NCBI GenBank assembly: GCA_036260805.1
Contig: DATALZ010000008.1
Location: forward strand, 1-21,803
Length of the DNA stretch: 21,803 bases
Source of the DNA: Thermocaproicibacter sp036260805
GTDB lineage: Bacteria; Bacillota; Clostridia; Oscillospirales; Acutalibacteraceae
Direction of reading: 5' to 3'
The translations under genes and the position numbers were made by a program. Position 1 is the stretch's first letter; each line of letters starts with the position of its first letter. The notes beneath the pieces were generated by a model, which did not search any database, was not told the origin of the DNA, and was given only the letters and a program-made list of their open reading frames with translations. Of this stretch, positions 13,587 to 21,803 are shown one piece after another.

Positions 13587-13630
13587 TTGAATTAAAAGCC
13601 CCAAAATGATACAATTAAAAATTATGGGGC
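13587..13630 (+). promoter_or_regulatory. Promoter of the recJ-rel operon with flanking inverted repeat
   Basis: TTGAAT (13587-13592), 17 bases, TACAAT (13610-13615). GCCCCA (13598-13603) in the spacer and TGGGGC (13625-13630), near the start point, form an inverted repeat around the -10 with a 21-base gap, a possible operator. Confidence 0.6.
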
Positions 13631-13641
13631 AGGTGGGGTAC

Positions 13642-15738
13642 TTGAGTATCAAAAAATGGCGTATTTTGCCGTATGACCGTGCGGCTGCCGAGAAATTTGC
13701 CGCGGATGCGGGAATTCCGCCGCTGCTTGCGGTTTTGCTGCAGACGCGCGGCGTATCGGACCCGAATCAGGCGGCAGAACTGTTTGCGGACGACTTTTCT
13801 TTTTCCGACCCTTTTTTGCTGCCGGATATGGAAAAAGCTGTGGAAAGAATCAGCCGGGCGCTGGACGGCTTTGAGAAAATTGCGGTATACGGCGACTATG
13901 ACGCGGACGGCGTCACTGCTACCGCCATGATGTACTCCTACCTGGAATCGTGCGGCGGGAATGTGATTTATTACATTCCAGACCGCGAGGGTGAAGGATA
14001 CGGCCTGAATAAAAATGCAATTGATCTTTTGCACAGTCAGGGTGTGCAGTTAATTGTTACGGTAGATAATGGAATTTCATCCATTGATGAAGTGGATTAT
14101 GCAAATGCCCTTGGCATTGAAACGGTAATTACGGATCACCACCGTCCGCGGGACGTGCTGCCGAAGGCGGTTGCGGCCGTCGATGCATGGCGCGAAGACA
14201 GCAAATGTCCGTTCCGCGAGTATTCCGGCGCGGGTGTTGTCTTTAAGCTGCTGTCTGCGCTGGAAGGCCCGGAATGCGGCGTGGATACGCTTTTGGACAA
14301 TTACGCGGATCTTGCGGCAATCGGCACCATTGGTGACGTTGTCCCGTTAACCGGGGAAAACCGGCTTCTCGTAAAGGCAGGGCTCAGGCTCATTTCGCAG
14401 ACCGACCGAATCGGCCTGCAGACTCTTCTCGAGCAGGCCGGAGTGGATCACCGTCCTTTAAACGCTGAAACAGTGGCGTTTACGGTTGTCCCGCGAATCA
14501 ATGCGACCGGAAGAATGGGCTCCTCAGACCGCGCGGTTCGGCTGCTTACCACCGATTCGCCGGACGAGGCTGGTTCACTGGCGTCGGAAATCTGTGCGGA
14601 TAATGGTGCAAGACGCCGCATTGAAGATGAAATCTACCAGAAAGTTTTGGAGCAGTTTGACCAAAACCCGGCACTGCTTTTCGACCGCGTTCTGGTCGTT
14701 TCAGGGGAAGACTGGCACCACGGGGTGATTGGAATCGTCGCGGCGAAAATCACGGAACGGTTCGGTAAACCCTGCATGATTATATCTTATTCCGGCAGTG
14801 AGGCGAAAGGCTCGGGACGAAGCATTGAGAGATTTTCCCTTTTTGAAGCGGTTTGTTCGTGCAGTGATCTGCTTACGAAGTTCGGCGGCCATCCGATGGC
14901 GGCGGGTCTGTCCCTTCCGACGGAAAATATCGGAGCATTCCGGGAACAGATGAACCGGTATGCGGCGTCTCTTCCTGAGCCGATGCCCGCGCCAGTTCTG
15001 CGGGTTGACTGCGTTCTCAAACCGGAAAAGCTTTCAACGGATATTCCGGAAAGCCTCCGTCTGCTCGAACCGTTCGGAACAGGAAATCCATTCCCGATGT
15101 TCGGGCTCACGGGGATGACCATTTGCGACATTACACCCGTGGGCGGCGGAAAACACCTTCGCGTTTCGGTCAAAAAGGGCAGCTGCGTCATCACCTGCAT
15201 GAAGTTCGGAACCATACTGGAAGAATTTCAGTATCGGCCCGGCGACCATGTTGACCTTGCCGTCATATTGGAATCCAAAAAATACAATGGCCGCGACACA
15301 CTTTCCATCATAATCCGCGATATACGGTTTACAGGGATGGACGAGGATATGCTCATACAGGGCCGCGCTCTGTATGAAAAATTCCGCAGGGGTGAAACTC
15401 TTACAGAAGAAGAGGCACGGAACATTATCCCTGGGCGCGGCGAATTCGCGTCGGTTTATCGTTTGCTGCGTGACAGCGGCGGATACAAAGGCACTGCCGA
15501 AAATCTTTTTTACAGGATTCAAGATAAAAACCTGAGCTTGTCGAAGCTGCTTACGGCGATTGATATTTTTTCGGAACGGGGCCTGATAGCCTGCACAGTT
15601 TCCGGGGATACATATTCCATCCGAATCGTAAGCAGGGATGGAAAGGTCAGTCTGGCGGATTCCCCTCTTCTTTGTGCCCTTCAAACTTTTGTAAAAGCCG
15701 GTGAACAACAAAATGGCATGGCCTCTGAAAACATTTGA
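13642..15738 (+). CDS. recJ: Single-stranded-DNA-specific exonuclease RecJ
   Basis: RecJ degrades single-stranded DNA 5' to 3' in recombination and repair. The TTG at 13642 behind AGGTGG fits the promoter, whose start point lies near 13622; ATGs at 13606 and 13624 fall in or at the promoter. The product is about 698 aa, within the Firmicutes range and longer than E. coli RecJ. DHH-phosphoesterase motifs in order: DYDADG (Asp85, 87, 89), VTVDNGISS, TDHHRP (165-167) and AAIGTIGDVV. The DHHA1 part carries FGGHPMAAGLSL (His417). An OB domain follows, then a Firmicutes-type C-terminal extension from about residue 560. The 3' end overlaps rel by 26 bases. In B. subtilis apt lies between the two; it is missing here. 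Confidence 0.96.
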   Translation: MSIKKWRILPYDRAAAEKFAADAGIPPLLAVLLQTRGVSDPNQAAELFADDFSFSDPFLLPDMEKAVERISRALDGFEKIAVYGDYDADGVTATAMMYSYLESCGGNVIYYIPDREGEGYGLNKNAIDLLHSQGVQLIVTVDNGISSIDEVDYANALGIETVITDHHRPRDVLPKAVAAVDAWREDSKCPFREYSGAGVVFKLLSALEGPECGVDTLLDNYADLAAIGTIGDVVPLTGENRLLVKAGLRLISQTDRIGLQTLLEQAGVDHRPLNAETVAFTVVPRINATGRMGSSDRAVRLLTTDSPDEAGSLASEICADNGARRRIEDEIYQKVLEQFDQNPALLFDRVLVVSGEDWHHGVIGIVAAKITERFGKPCMIISYSGSEAKGSGRSIERFSLFEAVCSCSDLLTKFGGHPMAAGLSLPTENIGAFREQMNRYAASLPEPMPAPVLRVDCVLKPEKLSTDIPESLRLLEPFGTGNPFPMFGLTGMTICDITPVGGGKHLRVSVKKGSCVITCMKFGTILEEFQYRPGDHVDLAVILESKKYNGRDTLSIIIRDIRFTGMDEDMLIQGRALYEKFRRGETLTEEEARNIIPGRGEFASVYRLLRDSGGYKGTAENLFYRIQDKNLSLSKLLTAIDIFSERGLIACTVSGDTYSIRIVSRDGKVSLADSPLLCALQTFVKAGEQQNGMASENI

Positions 15739-17884
15739 AGATCTAACCGCTCTGATCCGGGCAAGCGAGCGGGAATACAGCATGGATTTGATTGAGCGTG
15801 CCTACCGCCTTGCGGAATGTTCCCACAGAGATCAGAAGCGCCTTTCCGGCGCGCCCTACATTTCGCATCCTGTGGCGGTCGCCTGCATTCTGGTGGAACT
15901 CGGCATGGACTCTGAGTCTGTGGCAGCGGGTCTTTTGCATGACGTGGTGGAAGATACGCCCATCACTCTGGATCAAGTTCGCAAGGAGTTTGGGGTCGAG
16001 GTGGCAAACCTGACGGACGGCGTGACAAAGCTGGGCCGAATCCCATATTCCTCGCGTGAAATTCAGCAGGCGGAGAACCTCCGCAAAATGCTGATTGCCA
16101 TGAGCGAGGACATCCGCGTTATCATCATCAAACTGGCAGACAGGCTTCACAATATGCGCACCATCGAGTTTATGTCGCCGCAGAAGCAGCGCGACAAAGC
16201 ACTTGAAAATATGGAAGTTTACGCTCCTATTGCGCACCGTCTAGGCATCCGGGCCGTTAAGGAGGAACTTGAAGATCTTTCACTCCGTATCCTCGACCCG
16301 ATTGCTTACCGTGAGATTGAAGACGGGCTGGAGCTCCGTTCCGGCGAACGCAAAAAGTTCATTGAACTGACGCAAAAGAGAATCAGCGAACGCGTTTCCG
16401 ATACGATTCCAAACGTATATCTGGAAGGCCGCGTAAAAAGCATCAACGGAATTTACCGCAAAATGTTCATTCAGGGCCGTTCCATGGATGAAATTTATGA
16501 TATTTACGCGGTTCGTGTTATCGTGGATACGGTGAACGACTGTTATAATGTGCTCGGAGTCGTGCATGATATGTTCCGTCCGCTGCCGAACCGGTTTAAA
16601 GACTATATTTCCACCCCAAAGCCGAATATGTACCAGTCCCTGCATACGACGGTAATCGGCAAAGAGGGCATTCCGTTTGAAGTACAGATTCGCACCTGGG
16701 AAATGCACCATACGGCGGAATACGGCATCGCGGCGCACTGGAAGTATAAGCTTGGTATGACAGGGAAGGAAGATTCCTTCGAGAAGCGCCTTTCCTGGAT
16801 TCGCCAGATGCTCGACAACGAAAAGGACAGCGAAGATGCGACCGATCTTGTCCGCATGATCAAGTCGGATCTTGTTCCCGAGGAAGTTTTCGTTTTCACG
16901 CCGCGCGGCGATGTAATCAATCTGCCAACCGGTTCAACCGTAATCGATTTTGCCTACGCCATTCACAGCGCCGTCGGCAACCGCATGATCGGCGCGAAAG
17001 TGGATAAAAGGATCGTTCCGCTGGATTACCGTGTGAAAACGGGCGAAATTGTTGAAGTCCTTACGTCAAAGGAAGCCCGCGGCCCGAGCCGCGATTGGCT
17101 GAAAATCGTTAAGACAAGCGAAGCCAGAAATAAAATACGCACTTGGTTCAAGCACGAAAAGCGGGAAGAAAATATTGCCGAAGGCAAAGAGGAAATGGAG
17201 CGCGAGCTTCGGCGTAATAATATAGACATGGACGAGGAAGAACTTGGCTCCGTGCTCCAGAAAATCGGCCCCCGCCACAACTGCGCAACGGTGGACGACG
17301 TGTACGCCGCAATCGGGTACGGCGGAATTTCTCTCTGGAAGATCATGCCGAAGGTCAAAGACGCCTGGCAGAAGAGCCACGTTATCATTCCTGCGGTTCA
17401 GCCTCAGCAGGAAAAGCAGGTCCCGAGGAAAAGTGCAGTCGGTGTTATTGTCGACGGCATGGAAAACTGCCTGATCAAATTCTCACACTGCTGCAACCCT
17501 TTGCCAGGCGACGAAATTATCGGTTTTATAACGCGCGGATTCGGCGTATCCATTCATAAGCGGAGCTGCTCCAATGTTCCACGCGATATCAGCGAAGCTC
17601 CGGAGCCGGAACGCTGGGTAAAAGTCCATTGGGCAGGGGAAGTCCGCGAAGAATTTAAAACAACGCTTGAAATTGTTGCCGAGGATCGTTCCGGTCTGCT
17701 TGCGGATATTACGCAGCAGCTTTTCAATATGCACCTGTTTATTCATTCCCTGAATTCCAGGGAAACCAAGGACGGGAGCGCCTTTATTTCCGCAACAATC
17801 TCCATTATCAATATCGACCAGCTCAAGAGTATTATGTCCCGCCTTTCCAACATCAGCGGAGTTTTGTCCATTCGCCGCACTTAA
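15713..17884 (+). CDS. relA: Bifunctional (p)ppGpp synthetase/hydrolase (Rel)
   Basis: It makes and breaks down (p)ppGpp in the stringent response. The ATG at 15713 is chosen; a GTG four codons upstream is equally possible, as neither has a good SD and translation is probably coupled to recJ. The product is 723 aa, the normal length. Domains: HD hydrolase (ISHPVAVACILVELG, LLHDVVEDT with His76-Asp77, both intact), synthetase with RFKD at 294-297 and FEVQIRTWEMHHTAEYG, TGS from about 390 (EEVFVFTPRGDVINLPTGST), a Cys/His zinc-finger domain near 585-620 (SHCCNPLPGDE), and ACT at the C-terminus (LEIVAEDRSGLLADITQQL). RFKD is the signature of bifunctional Rel rather than of E. coli RelA. It is the second gene of the operon. 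Confidence 0.97.
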   Translation: MAWPLKTFEDLTALIRASEREYSMDLIERAYRLAECSHRDQKRLSGAPYISHPVAVACILVELGMDSESVAAGLLHDVVEDTPITLDQVRKEFGVEVANLTDGVTKLGRIPYSSREIQQAENLRKMLIAMSEDIRVIIIKLADRLHNMRTIEFMSPQKQRDKALENMEVYAPIAHRLGIRAVKEELEDLSLRILDPIAYREIEDGLELRSGERKKFIELTQKRISERVSDTIPNVYLEGRVKSINGIYRKMFIQGRSMDEIYDIYAVRVIVDTVNDCYNVLGVVHDMFRPLPNRFKDYISTPKPNMYQSLHTTVIGKEGIPFEVQIRTWEMHHTAEYGIAAHWKYKLGMTGKEDSFEKRLSWIRQMLDNEKDSEDATDLVRMIKSDLVPEEVFVFTPRGDVINLPTGSTVIDFAYAIHSAVGNRMIGAKVDKRIVPLDYRVKTGEIVEVLTSKEARGPSRDWLKIVKTSEARNKIRTWFKHEKREENIAEGKEEMERELRRNNIDMDEEELGSVLQKIGPRHNCATVDDVYAAIGYGGISLWKIMPKVKDAWQKSHVIIPAVQPQQEKQVPRKSAVGVIVDGMENCLIKFSHCCNPLPGDEIIGFITRGFGVSIHKRSCSNVPRDISEAPEPERWVKVHWAGEVREEFKTTLEIVAEDRSGLLADITQQLFNMHLFIHSLNSRETKDGSAFISATISIINIDQLKSIMSRLSNISGVLSIRRT

Positions 17885-17929
17885 TTGAATCGAATTAAGA
17901 ATTCCGGCAGCCAAAAGGAGGCAGCAGCA

Positions 17930-18553
17930 TTGAAAATCACAAAAATTATCGGCGGCCCACTGCCGACCAATTGCTATCTGTTAACCGACGAGGAAACCGG
18001 CGCCACCGCCGTTATAGACCCGGGCTTTGAGAGCGAGGAACTCTCCGAGGCTGTTCAGAATAATGGGAATGTCCAGGCCATTTTGCTCACACACGGCCAC
18101 TTCGACCATATCTCAGGCGTTCAGAAAATCCAGAAACTTACGGGGGCAAAGATTTACCTTTACTCGGATGAAATTCTTTTTGTCAAAGACAGTACTCTGA
18201 ACCTCGGGTCGGCGTTTTTCGGTTCCGAAGTTCCGCCGTTCCGGGTGGATGTTCCTCTCAACGATAATGATACCATTCAGCTTGGCAATCTGAACATCCG
18301 CGTGCTGCACACTCCCGGCCACACCGTCGGCGGATGCTGCTTTATTGTGGAAGACGTCATTTTTTCCGGCGATACCCTCATGAAACTAAGCTGCGGCCGC
18401 ACGGACTGCCCAACCGGAAGCTATTCACAGATTCTGGATTCACTGCGGAAACTTTCCGGTTTGAAAGGGGATTTTCACGTTTACCCTGGCCACGGTTCCG
18501 CAACGACTTTAAACTGCGAAAGACAGAATAATACCTACATGGGGATTCGCTGA
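17930..18553 (+). CDS. MBL-fold metallo-hydrolase (glyoxalase II-like)
   Basis: The TTG at 17930 has a perfect AAGGAGG (17915-17921) 8 bases upstream; an earlier in-frame start at 17885 has none. The product is 207 aa. Metal ligands are all present: LTHGHFDHISG (His55, His57, Asp59, His60), LHTPGHTVGG, SGDTL and YPGHGSATT, so a two-metal site is expected. The closest familiar type is the small glyoxalase II-like family (B. subtilis YqgX), hydrolysing thioesters such as S-lactoyl adducts, but the substrate is not fixed by sequence. The gene lies 45 bases after rel and its stop is followed one base later by hemZ. This rel/MBL/hemZ order is common in Clostridia. Confidence 0.92.
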   Translation: MKITKIIGGPLPTNCYLLTDEETGATAVIDPGFESEELSEAVQNNGNVQAILLTHGHFDHISGVQKIQKLTGAKIYLYSDEILFVKDSTLNLGSAFFGSEVPPFRVDVPLNDNDTIQLGNLNIRVLHTPGHTVGGCCFIVEDVIFSGDTLMKLSCGRTDCPTGSYSQILDSLRKLSGLKGDFHVYPGHGSATTLNCERQNNTYMGIR

Positions 18554-18554
18554 A

Positions 18555-20048
18555 ATGACTCTTGTAATTGACGGGCATCCATTTCACTATGAAATGGAAA
18601 ACCTTTGCCGCATTTTTTATCCGCACAGCAAAATAAAAACGGTGACAGAACAGTGCGAAGATAAAAACCTTGCCTATACGGGGCTGAAAAAACAGGAAAA
18701 CGGCATCCTGCTGGCTGTCCAGCTTAAAATCGACGATACGGAGAAAAACAGCGAGGAGCTTTTGCCGCCGGATACAGCCGACCACGAGATTCAGCGCCGC
18801 ATGGCGGTCACTCTTTGGCAGATGTTTGTTGAAATTCTAGGGTACCGCCCCAAATGGGGAGTCCTAACCGGGGTAAGGCCAATTAAATTATTCGGCAGAT
18901 ATGCGGCGGAGGACGGGGAAGAGGCTGCCGCGGACATTTTCCGGGAAAAGCTGCTGGTTTCACCGGATAAGACGAAACTTGCCCTTGCCACCATGCGAAA
19001 CCAGCGGCAGATTCTTTCAATTTCCCGCCCGAATTCTTTCAGCTTGTATATCTCCATACCGTTTTGCCCCACGCGCTGCGCCTATTGCTCCTTTGTTTCA
19101 TCCTCTGTGGAAAAGGCGTTCCGGCTGATTCCTCAGTATGTGAAACTTCTGTGTGAGGAAATCCGCCAGACGGGCAAAATTGTAAGCAACCTGCGGCTTC
19201 GGCTTCAGTCTGTTTATATTGGCGGGGGAACCCCCACGACGCTTACTGCGGGTCAGCTTGCAGAGGTAATCGACGCGGTTCGGGAGAGCTTTGACTTTTC
19301 CGACTGCAGAGAGTTTACTGTGGAAGCCGGCAGGCCGGACACAGTGACGAAAGAAAAGCTTGAAGCCTTAAAGGCGGGCGGCGTAACGCGCATCAGCATT
19401 AATCCGCAGACACTGAACGACGAAGTTCTGCGGGAAATCGGCAGAAAGCATACCACGGAACAGACCCTTTCCGCTTTTGCTCTGGCGCGGGAGCGCGGGT
19501 TTAATAATATTAATATGGATTTAATTGCTGGCCTGCCGAAAGATAGCTTTGAAAGTTTTCAGAGAACGCTGAACGGCGTAATGAAATTGTCGCCGGAGAG
19601 CATTACGGTTCATACGCTGGCACTCAAACGGGCGGCGAGACTGAACCAGGAAGGCGAGCATCCGGTCTTTACGGGTGTGGAAACCGCCGAGCAGATGCTG
19701 GATTTCGCGGATTCCTCTCTCTTGCAGAACAATTACCATCCATATTATCTTTACCGCCAAAGCAGAATGGTTGGAAACCTTGAAAATACCGGCTGGTCAA
19801 AGCCGGGGTTCGAAAGCCTCTACAACGTGCTGATTATGGAAGAGTGCCAGTCGATTCTTGCCTGCGGTGCGGGAGCTGTTACGAAGCTGAAAGACCCATA
19901 TTCCGACCGTATCGAGAGAATATTCAACTTTAAATACCCTTATGAATATATTAGCCGATATGAGGAAATGATGATTAGAAAAGACAGGGTGAAGGAGTTT
20001 TATGGAAGCAGCGAAAACGAAATTTGTTACCTACCGAAACAGTATTGA
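18555..20048 (+). CDS. hemZ: Coproporphyrinogen III dehydrogenase-like radical SAM protein HemZ
   Basis: A 497-aa protein, standard length for HemZ. The N-terminal about 160 residues are the HemZ-specific part, including WGVLTGVRPIKLFGRYA. The radical SAM core follows: CPTRCAYCSF with Cys171, Cys175 and Cys178 for the 4Fe-4S cluster, YIGGGTPTTLTA, and FTVEAGRPDTV. The C-terminal HemZ signature YYLYRQSRMVGNLENTGWSKPG and ACGAGAVTKL is intact. In B. subtilis HemZ acts in oxygen-independent porphyrin formation. I see no other heme genes here, so the true role in this organism is open. The ATG comes one base after the MBL stop with only a weak GGGG upstream, implying coupled translation. The 3' end overlaps the kinase gene by 47 bases. 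Confidence 0.94.
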   Translation: MTLVIDGHPFHYEMENLCRIFYPHSKIKTVTEQCEDKNLAYTGLKKQENGILLAVQLKIDDTEKNSEELLPPDTADHEIQRRMAVTLWQMFVEILGYRPKWGVLTGVRPIKLFGRYAAEDGEEAAADIFREKLLVSPDKTKLALATMRNQRQILSISRPNSFSLYISIPFCPTRCAYCSFVSSSVEKAFRLIPQYVKLLCEEIRQTGKIVSNLRLRLQSVYIGGGTPTTLTAGQLAEVIDAVRESFDFSDCREFTVEAGRPDTVTKEKLEALKAGGVTRISINPQTLNDEVLREIGRKHTTEQTLSAFALARERGFNNINMDLIAGLPKDSFESFQRTLNGVMKLSPESITVHTLALKRAARLNQEGEHPVFTGVETAEQMLDFADSSLLQNNYHPYYLYRQSRMVGNLENTGWSKPGFESLYNVLIMEECQSILACGAGAVTKLKDPYSDRIERIFNFKYPYEYISRYEEMMIRKDRVKEFYGSSENEICYLPKQY

Positions 20049-20958
20049 AGAGATTAACCGTGCAGCGCAGGATGACGCTCAGGCGTTCATTTTAAAAGCA
20101 GAACAGGATTATCATAAAGATATCGAGAACATAGCGAAAAGTATCGCAGGGGAAAAGCAGATGTGCAAGCTGGTTATGCTTGCCGGCCCTTCCAGCAGCG
20201 GCAAAACGACCACGGCGCATATGCTGAAAAATGAGCTTCAAAAAGTTGGGGTCGGATGCGTAAGCATTTCTCTGGATGATTTTTATCTTGGAGAAAATAA
20301 GGCACCTGTGCTGCCGAACGGCAAGCGCGACTACGAATGTCTGGAAGCGCTGAATGTTGATGAAATCAAAAGGTGCCTGTCGGGACTTGTTGAGAACAAC
20401 CGCTGCGAGATGCCGGTTTTTGACTTCGAACATCACGTTCCGTTCCCGCACTGCAGGCAGGTGGTTCTGCACGATCATGAAGTCGCTGTCGTCGAGGGCA
20501 TCCACGCCCTGAATCCGGAGTTGATCAGCACTCTTCCTGCGCTTCGCGTGCGGAGAATTTACATCAGTGTCAAGCAGGGTATTCTTGACTGCAGGAGTGA
20601 AATTCTGGGCCCGAACGACGTCAGGCTGGTGCGTCGGATCGTGCGGGACTATAATTTCCGCCAGACGAGCCCGGACACAACCCTGAATATGTGGCCCAAC
20701 GTAATGCGAGGCGAGCGGAAATTCATTAAGCCGTTCCGCAAGGATGCAGACACTACAATTAATTCCTTTCACGACTATGAGCTTTGTGTACTGAAAAGTC
20801 AGGCTCTCACTCTGCTACATACCGTGCCGGAAAACAGCCCCAATCATACTGTTGCGCAGAAGCTCGTGAGCGGGCTTGAGTGCCTGATTTCGGTTGACGC
20901 TGCGCTTGTTCCCAAAACATCCATGATTCGGGAGTTTATCGGCGGCGGTATGGAATAA
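20002..20958 (+). CDS. Uridine kinase-like nucleoside kinase
   Basis: A 318-aa P-loop kinase. A helical N-terminal extension of about 50 residues precedes MCKLVMLAGPSSSGKTTTAH (Walker A with Lys68), then SISLDDFYLG with the acidic pair, the NGKRDYECLEALNVDEI segment typical of uridine kinase relatives, VVEGIHALNPEL (Walker B-like strand) and LVRRIVRDYNFR, the lid region. It resembles the clostridial uridine kinase family found after a TGS-like domain in larger proteins; no TGS is seen here. It would phosphorylate uridine or a similar nucleoside or sugar. AAGGAG lies 4 bases before the ATG. It starts within hemZ in another frame. The C-terminal about 60 residues (LHTVPENSPNHTVAQKLVSG) are helical. 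Confidence 0.88.
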   Translation: MEAAKTKFVTYRNSIEEINRAAQDDAQAFILKAEQDYHKDIENIAKSIAGEKQMCKLVMLAGPSSSGKTTTAHMLKNELQKVGVGCVSISLDDFYLGENKAPVLPNGKRDYECLEALNVDEIKRCLSGLVENNRCEMPVFDFEHHVPFPHCRQVVLHDHEVAVVEGIHALNPELISTLPALRVRRIYISVKQGILDCRSEILGPNDVRLVRRIVRDYNFRQTSPDTTLNMWPNVMRGERKFIKPFRKDADTTINSFHDYELCVLKSQALTLLHTVPENSPNHTVAQKLVSGLECLISVDAALVPKTSMIREFIGGGME

Positions 20959-20959
20959 G

Positions 20960-20989
20960 TTGCATTATCCTTTTCCATCGTGGTATAAT
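20960..20989 (+). promoter_or_regulatory. Promoter of the zinc-ribbon gene
   Basis: TTGCAT (20960-20965), 18 bases, TATAAT (20984-20989), preceded by TGG to give an extended -10 (TGGTATAAT). The SD AAAGGAG follows about 17 bases later. Confidence 0.8.
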
Positions 20990-21021
20990 AAAACTATCTA
21001 AGAAAAAAGGAGCGTGCTGTT

Positions 21022-21390
21022 ATGGGAATGTTGGACGATGTGATTGTCAACGCCAAATCAGCGGCGAATGTTGTTGGAAAAAAGGCAGCTCAGCTGGTCG
21101 ATATTTCAAAACTCAGAATCAGTGCGGCAGACTTGGGCAACGAAATTTCAAAACAGTTTGAATCCCTTGGCCGCGCGGTTTATGAAGCACAGAAAGCGGG
21201 CGGTGATGTCGCTCAGCTCGTTTCCGAAAATGCAAAGACAATTGACGATTTAAACGAGCAGCTTGAGGCGGTAAACGCGCAGCTTGCATCTGCACGCGAA
21301 AAAACGGTCTGCCTGAACTGCGGCCAGGAAAATCCCCAGGGTTCGGTTTATTGCTGCAAATGCGGCCATAAGCTCTCAGAAGAGCTGTAA
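21022..21390 (+). CDS. Coiled-coil protein with C-terminal zinc ribbon
   Basis: A 122-aa protein; AAGGAG is 9 to 10 bases before the ATG. Residues about 5-93 form long amphipathic helices (NAKSAANVVGKKAAQLVDIS, then VSENAKTIDDLNEQLEAVN), likely a coiled coil. The tail CLNCGQENPQGSVYCCKCGHKL is a zinc ribbon of the double CxxC type (Cys97, Cys100, Cys111 or 112, Cys114). The layout is that of small clostridial proteins of unknown function which often sit near membrane or stress genes; the first helix is moderately hydrophobic but not a membrane segment. It is a single-gene transcript with its own strong promoter and terminator. I give no function. Confidence 0.8.
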   Translation: MGMLDDVIVNAKSAANVVGKKAAQLVDISKLRISAADLGNEISKQFESLGRAVYEAQKAGGDVAQLVSENAKTIDDLNEQLEAVNAQLASAREKTVCLNCGQENPQGSVYCCKCGHKLSEEL

Positions 21391-21408
21391 CAAAAATTTC
21401 AGATTCAT

Positions 21409-21437
21409 AAAAAGGGGAGGTTTGTCCTCTCCTTTTA
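21409..21437 (+). terminator. Rho-independent terminator after the zinc-ribbon gene
   Basis: Arms AAAAGGGGAGG (21410-21420) and CCTCTCCTTTT (21426-21436) pair over 11 positions with one G-T pair and a TTTGT loop, ending in the T run TTTTA. Confidence 0.88.
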
Positions 21438-21753
21438 TTATGCCGATTTTTCGTTGATGCTCTCTTTCTGCTGCGGCTGAGTTCTTCGTTACGCAGGGCC
21501 TTATCTTGTTTTTCAATCCATAATGATTTATAGTTATAACATAATTTAAGTATTGTATTGCATAAATTTACTAAAGTCCGTAAGGCTGCAAATCTTTTGT
21601 TTGGATGGGTAGAATCATCATTGTCCTTTCGAAAGTGCTTTGGGCTTATTCATTGATGGCTTTAGCGGATGTGCATTGATAAAAGTCAGTTACGGCCTGA
21701 AACTGTGAACTGAAATTGCCGGCAATTGATTTGGATAGAACGGAAGTGTTGCG
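21438..21753. other. Non-coding gap before the last gene
   Basis: No convincing gene lies in these bases. A possible weak promoter is TTGTTT (21506-21511), 17 bases, TATAGT (21529-21534). A perfect 14-bp palindrome AATTGCCGGCAATT stands at 21714-21727, 27 bases before the final ATG. A 24-codon frame at 21605-21679 has no SD and is not called. Confidence 0.5.
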
Positions 21754-21803
21754 ATGGAACAGCAAAGTAAAGGCAAAGTACGGCGCCAGAGCTTTCTGCA
21801 CGG
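21754..21803 (+). CDS. Start of a gene, possibly a SpoVB/MurJ-type flippase (3' truncated)
   Basis: The ATG at 21754 has GGAAG (21742-21746) 7 bases upstream. Only 16 codons are in the window: MEQQSKGKVRRQSFLHG with the last codon incomplete. A short basic start followed by QSFLxG is how many SpoVB and other polysaccharide/lipid flippases of Clostridia begin, just before their first membrane helix. The family guess rests on that resemblance alone and could be wrong; that a gene starts here is more certain than what it is. Confidence 0.5.
   Translation, partial: MEQQSKGKVRRQSFLH

Noticed and set aside
13606..13641. ATG starts at 13606 and 13624 for recJ
   Set aside because: The first is in the spacer of a good promoter and the second is at the expected transcript start without an SD; the TTG at 13642 has AGGTGG before it.
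21605..21679. 24-codon frame beginning MGRIIIVLSK
   Set aside because: No SD, very short, and no motif beyond a hydrophobic stretch.

Overview
This window looks like a chromosomal segment of a spore-forming, low-to-mid GC member of the Clostridia, most likely the Oscillospiraceae/Acutalibacteraceae branch. The reasons are a T-box controlled pheST operon, an IreB gene, CotF-type coat genes, a B. subtilis-like MazF, the recJ/relA/hemZ neighbourhood and frequent TTG starts behind strong Shine-Dalgarno (SD) sites. The organism call is inference from gene content only. I see no rRNA, tRNA, CRISPR array, transposase or phage gene.

Layout. Bases 1-544 hold the 3' part of purD, closed by a strong terminator. 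Bases 630-2906 are a small plus-strand operon behind a near-consensus promoter: a PadR repressor, a membrane protein joining a HAAS-like head to a SEDS (FtsW/RodA) fold, and a GNAT acetyltransferase. A two-way terminator at 2913-2941 separates it from minus-strand genes. Those are, in transcription order, pheS and pheT under a phenylalanine T-box leader (about 7955-8200), then a separate transcript with ireB, a 100-aa conserved-type protein and a DUF3784-like membrane protein. A long terminator sits directly against the ribosome binding site of that last gene.

From 8400 onward every gene is on the plus strand: an S41-type lipoprotein, a two-helix membrane protein, a one-frame fusion of holo-ACP synthase (AcpS) with NAD(P)H-hydrate dehydratase (NnrD), and a small lipoprotein. 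A 413-base intergenic stretch follows, with a terminator and a REP-like double hairpin. Next are a MazF/NdoA toxin without a recognisable antitoxin, and two small coat-type genes with a terminator.

The largest operon (13587-20958) is recJ, rel, an MBL-fold hydrolase, hemZ and a uridine kinase-like gene. It is tightly packed, with overlaps of 26 and 47 bases. A zinc-ribbon gene with its own extended -10 promoter and terminator follows. After 363 bases of non-coding DNA comes the first 16 codons of what may be a SpoVB-type flippase.

Most of the window is housekeeping. The less ordinary points are the AcpS-NnrD fusion with a relict internal start, the SEDS protein with Asn at the expected catalytic Asp, the S41 protein with Asp at the expected Lys, the antitoxin-less mazF preceded by a 31-codon overlapping ORF, the REP-like element, and the terminator/SD junction. 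I do not see a clearly new multi-gene system.
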